From assembly GCA_027459505.1 (NCBI GenBank), contig DAIDIE010000043.1, forward strand, positions 124,001-188,000: DNA of 64,000 bases, written 5' to 3'. The DNA is from Acidobacteriota bacterium (GTDB taxonomy: Bacteria; Acidobacteriota; Terriglobia; Terriglobales; SCQP01). Shown here piece after piece: positions 63,533 through 64,000 of the stretch. A program made the translations under genes and the position numbers. Under the pieces are notes generated by a model. The model was not told the origin of the DNA and did not search any database. It saw nothing but the letters and a program-made list of their open reading frames with translations. Position 1 is the stretch's first letter, and every line of letters begins with the position of its first letter.

Positions 63533-63725
63533 CCCAAGCCTCTACCGCGCTCTGCACCACCTGCGCGAGGGAGGCCTCCATAAGGCGCTCCACGTTCCGC
63601 TCGATGAAGACATTCCGGAGGCGCGCGTCGAGCGAGCCACGCACTCGCCGAACCCCCACGTGGAGCACATGGCGCGAATGGCTCTGACGATGGAGGGATT
63701 CCACCATACCGGCAAAAAGAAGTAA
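63516..63725 (+). CDS. Hypothetical small phage-type protein
   Basis: A 69-residue His-rich protein (YRALHHLREGGLHKALHVP). AAGGAGG lies 6 nt before the ATG, the best ribosome binding site of the cluster, so translation is likely. It is directly upstream of the terminase gene. No family is recognised. Confidence 0.6.
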   Translation: MAKRNNPSLYRALHHLREGGLHKALHVPLDEDIPEARVERATHSPNPHVEHMARMALTMEGFHHTGKKK

Positions 63726-63741
63726 AGCCACGGGCGTGGCA

Positions 63742-64000
63742 ATGCCGGTGGCGCCAGAAGCGCCAGCAAAGCAGCGCCGAGGGCGGCCGCCTAAAGCCGG
63801 GGTCAGCGACCACGACCGCGAATGGCTGCGCTGGCGCGCAATGACAGATCTGTACTTCCTCTGCAAGGAAGTGCTCGGCTACCGGCTGCTGACCGAGGAG
63901 ACGCATCGCGAGCTCTGCGACGCGTTCGTGCATAAGGATTCGAGCTGGCGTTGCGCGGCATGCGGCGCGATATTCATTCCCGACCTGGTTTATCAACCAG
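63742..64000 (+). CDS. Phage large terminase subunit, N-terminus (partial)
   Basis: The first 86 residues of an open frame that leaves the window. The segment DLYFLCKEVLGYRLLTEETHRELCDAFV is typical of the N-terminus of phage DNA-packaging ATPases, before the Walker A motif, which is not yet reached. A C-x2-C pair (WRCAACGA) follows. It anchors the right part of the window as a phage packaging module. Confidence 0.75.
   Translation, partial: MPVAPEAPAKQRRGRPPKAGVSDHDREWLRWRAMTDLYFLCKEVLGYRLLTEETHRELCDAFVHKDSSWRCAACGAIFIPDLVYQP

Larger units (their letters stand above)
59300..64000. mobile_element. Phage-derived island (left part; continues beyond window)
   Basis: From about 59300 the gene style changes: many very short genes, mostly on the plus strand, several joined by 4-bp ATGA, GTGA or TTGA overlaps. 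The run ends in a large-terminase N-terminus at the right edge. A Cys-rich minus-strand protein and a winged-helix protein lie at the left, around a region full of palindromes and short repeats. No integrase or attachment repeat is visible, so the left boundary is approximate. Confidence 0.75.

Noticed and set aside
1-64000. CRISPR arrays and rRNA genes
   Set aside because: No regularly spaced direct repeats and no rRNA-like sequence were seen; the only RNA gene I can support is the tRNA-Sec.

Overview
The window reads as chromosome of a free-living, GC-rich acidobacterium (Acidobacteriota). The clearest lineage marker is a VWFA-domain secreted protein of the type typical of that phylum (45389-46408). 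Supporting it are a Gram-negative envelope (LptFG, TonB, Lgt/LspA), a threonine tdh-kbl operon, and several secreted plant-polysaccharide enzymes (CE15, GH44, GH39, GH2, cytoplasmic GH57). The species cannot be named from sequence alone.

Layout. 1-1851: ABC-2 ATPase (cut by the left edge) behind a HlyD-type adaptor. 1998-5022: aldehyde dehydrogenase and a CE15 glucuronoyl esterase. 5057-8441: sensor histidine kinase and a short-chain dehydrogenase. 8591-10900: a DsbD-like thiol-redox system split into separate genes (ccdA, TlpA-like thioredoxin, a small secreted protein, DsbD alpha-like domain). 11019-13292: tdh-kbl threonine catabolism. 13465-15858: BON-domain protein and a sugar MFS transporter. 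16116-21799: GH44 lipoprotein, a secreted two-DTG aspartic protease, GH39. 21879-25766: fabV, convergent with serA and a class V aminotransferase homologue that lacks its PLP lysine. 26494-40433: housekeeping block (gamma-carbonic anhydrase, hisS, aspS, mutL, tonB, ileS, lspA, fused lptFG) containing three copies of an exactly 162-bp structured repeat. 40572-50457: GH57, lgt, rluD, VWFA protein, recO, glyQ, glyS. 50753-56088: large Tat-exported GH2 enzyme and two secreted proteins of unknown function. 56666-57390: a selenoprotein locus. 57471-59096: outer-membrane-type protein and Hsp20. About 59300 to the right edge: a phage-derived island of short, overlapping genes ending in a partial large terminase.

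The most notable item is the selenoprotein locus. A secreted peroxiredoxin has an in-frame UGA exactly where the peroxidatic cysteine belongs, with an 8-bp SECIS-like hairpin 15 nt downstream. A complete 95-nt tRNA-Sec with UCA anticodon lies convergently only 63 bp past its stop codon. Automatic annotation would split this gene in two. selA, selB and selD are not in the window.

Second is the 162-bp repeat. All 11 positions that differ among the three copies fall outside the four stems I can fold, and two copies start right after the stop codons of tonB and ileS in the same relative orientation. Other points are the lysine-less aminotransferase beside serA, the LptF-LptG fusion, several genes whose -10 box lies only 6-8 nt before the start codon (leaderless candidates), and a hairpin that masks the ribosome binding site of the TTG-started sugar transporter. 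All functional calls come from motifs read by eye; no database search was run.
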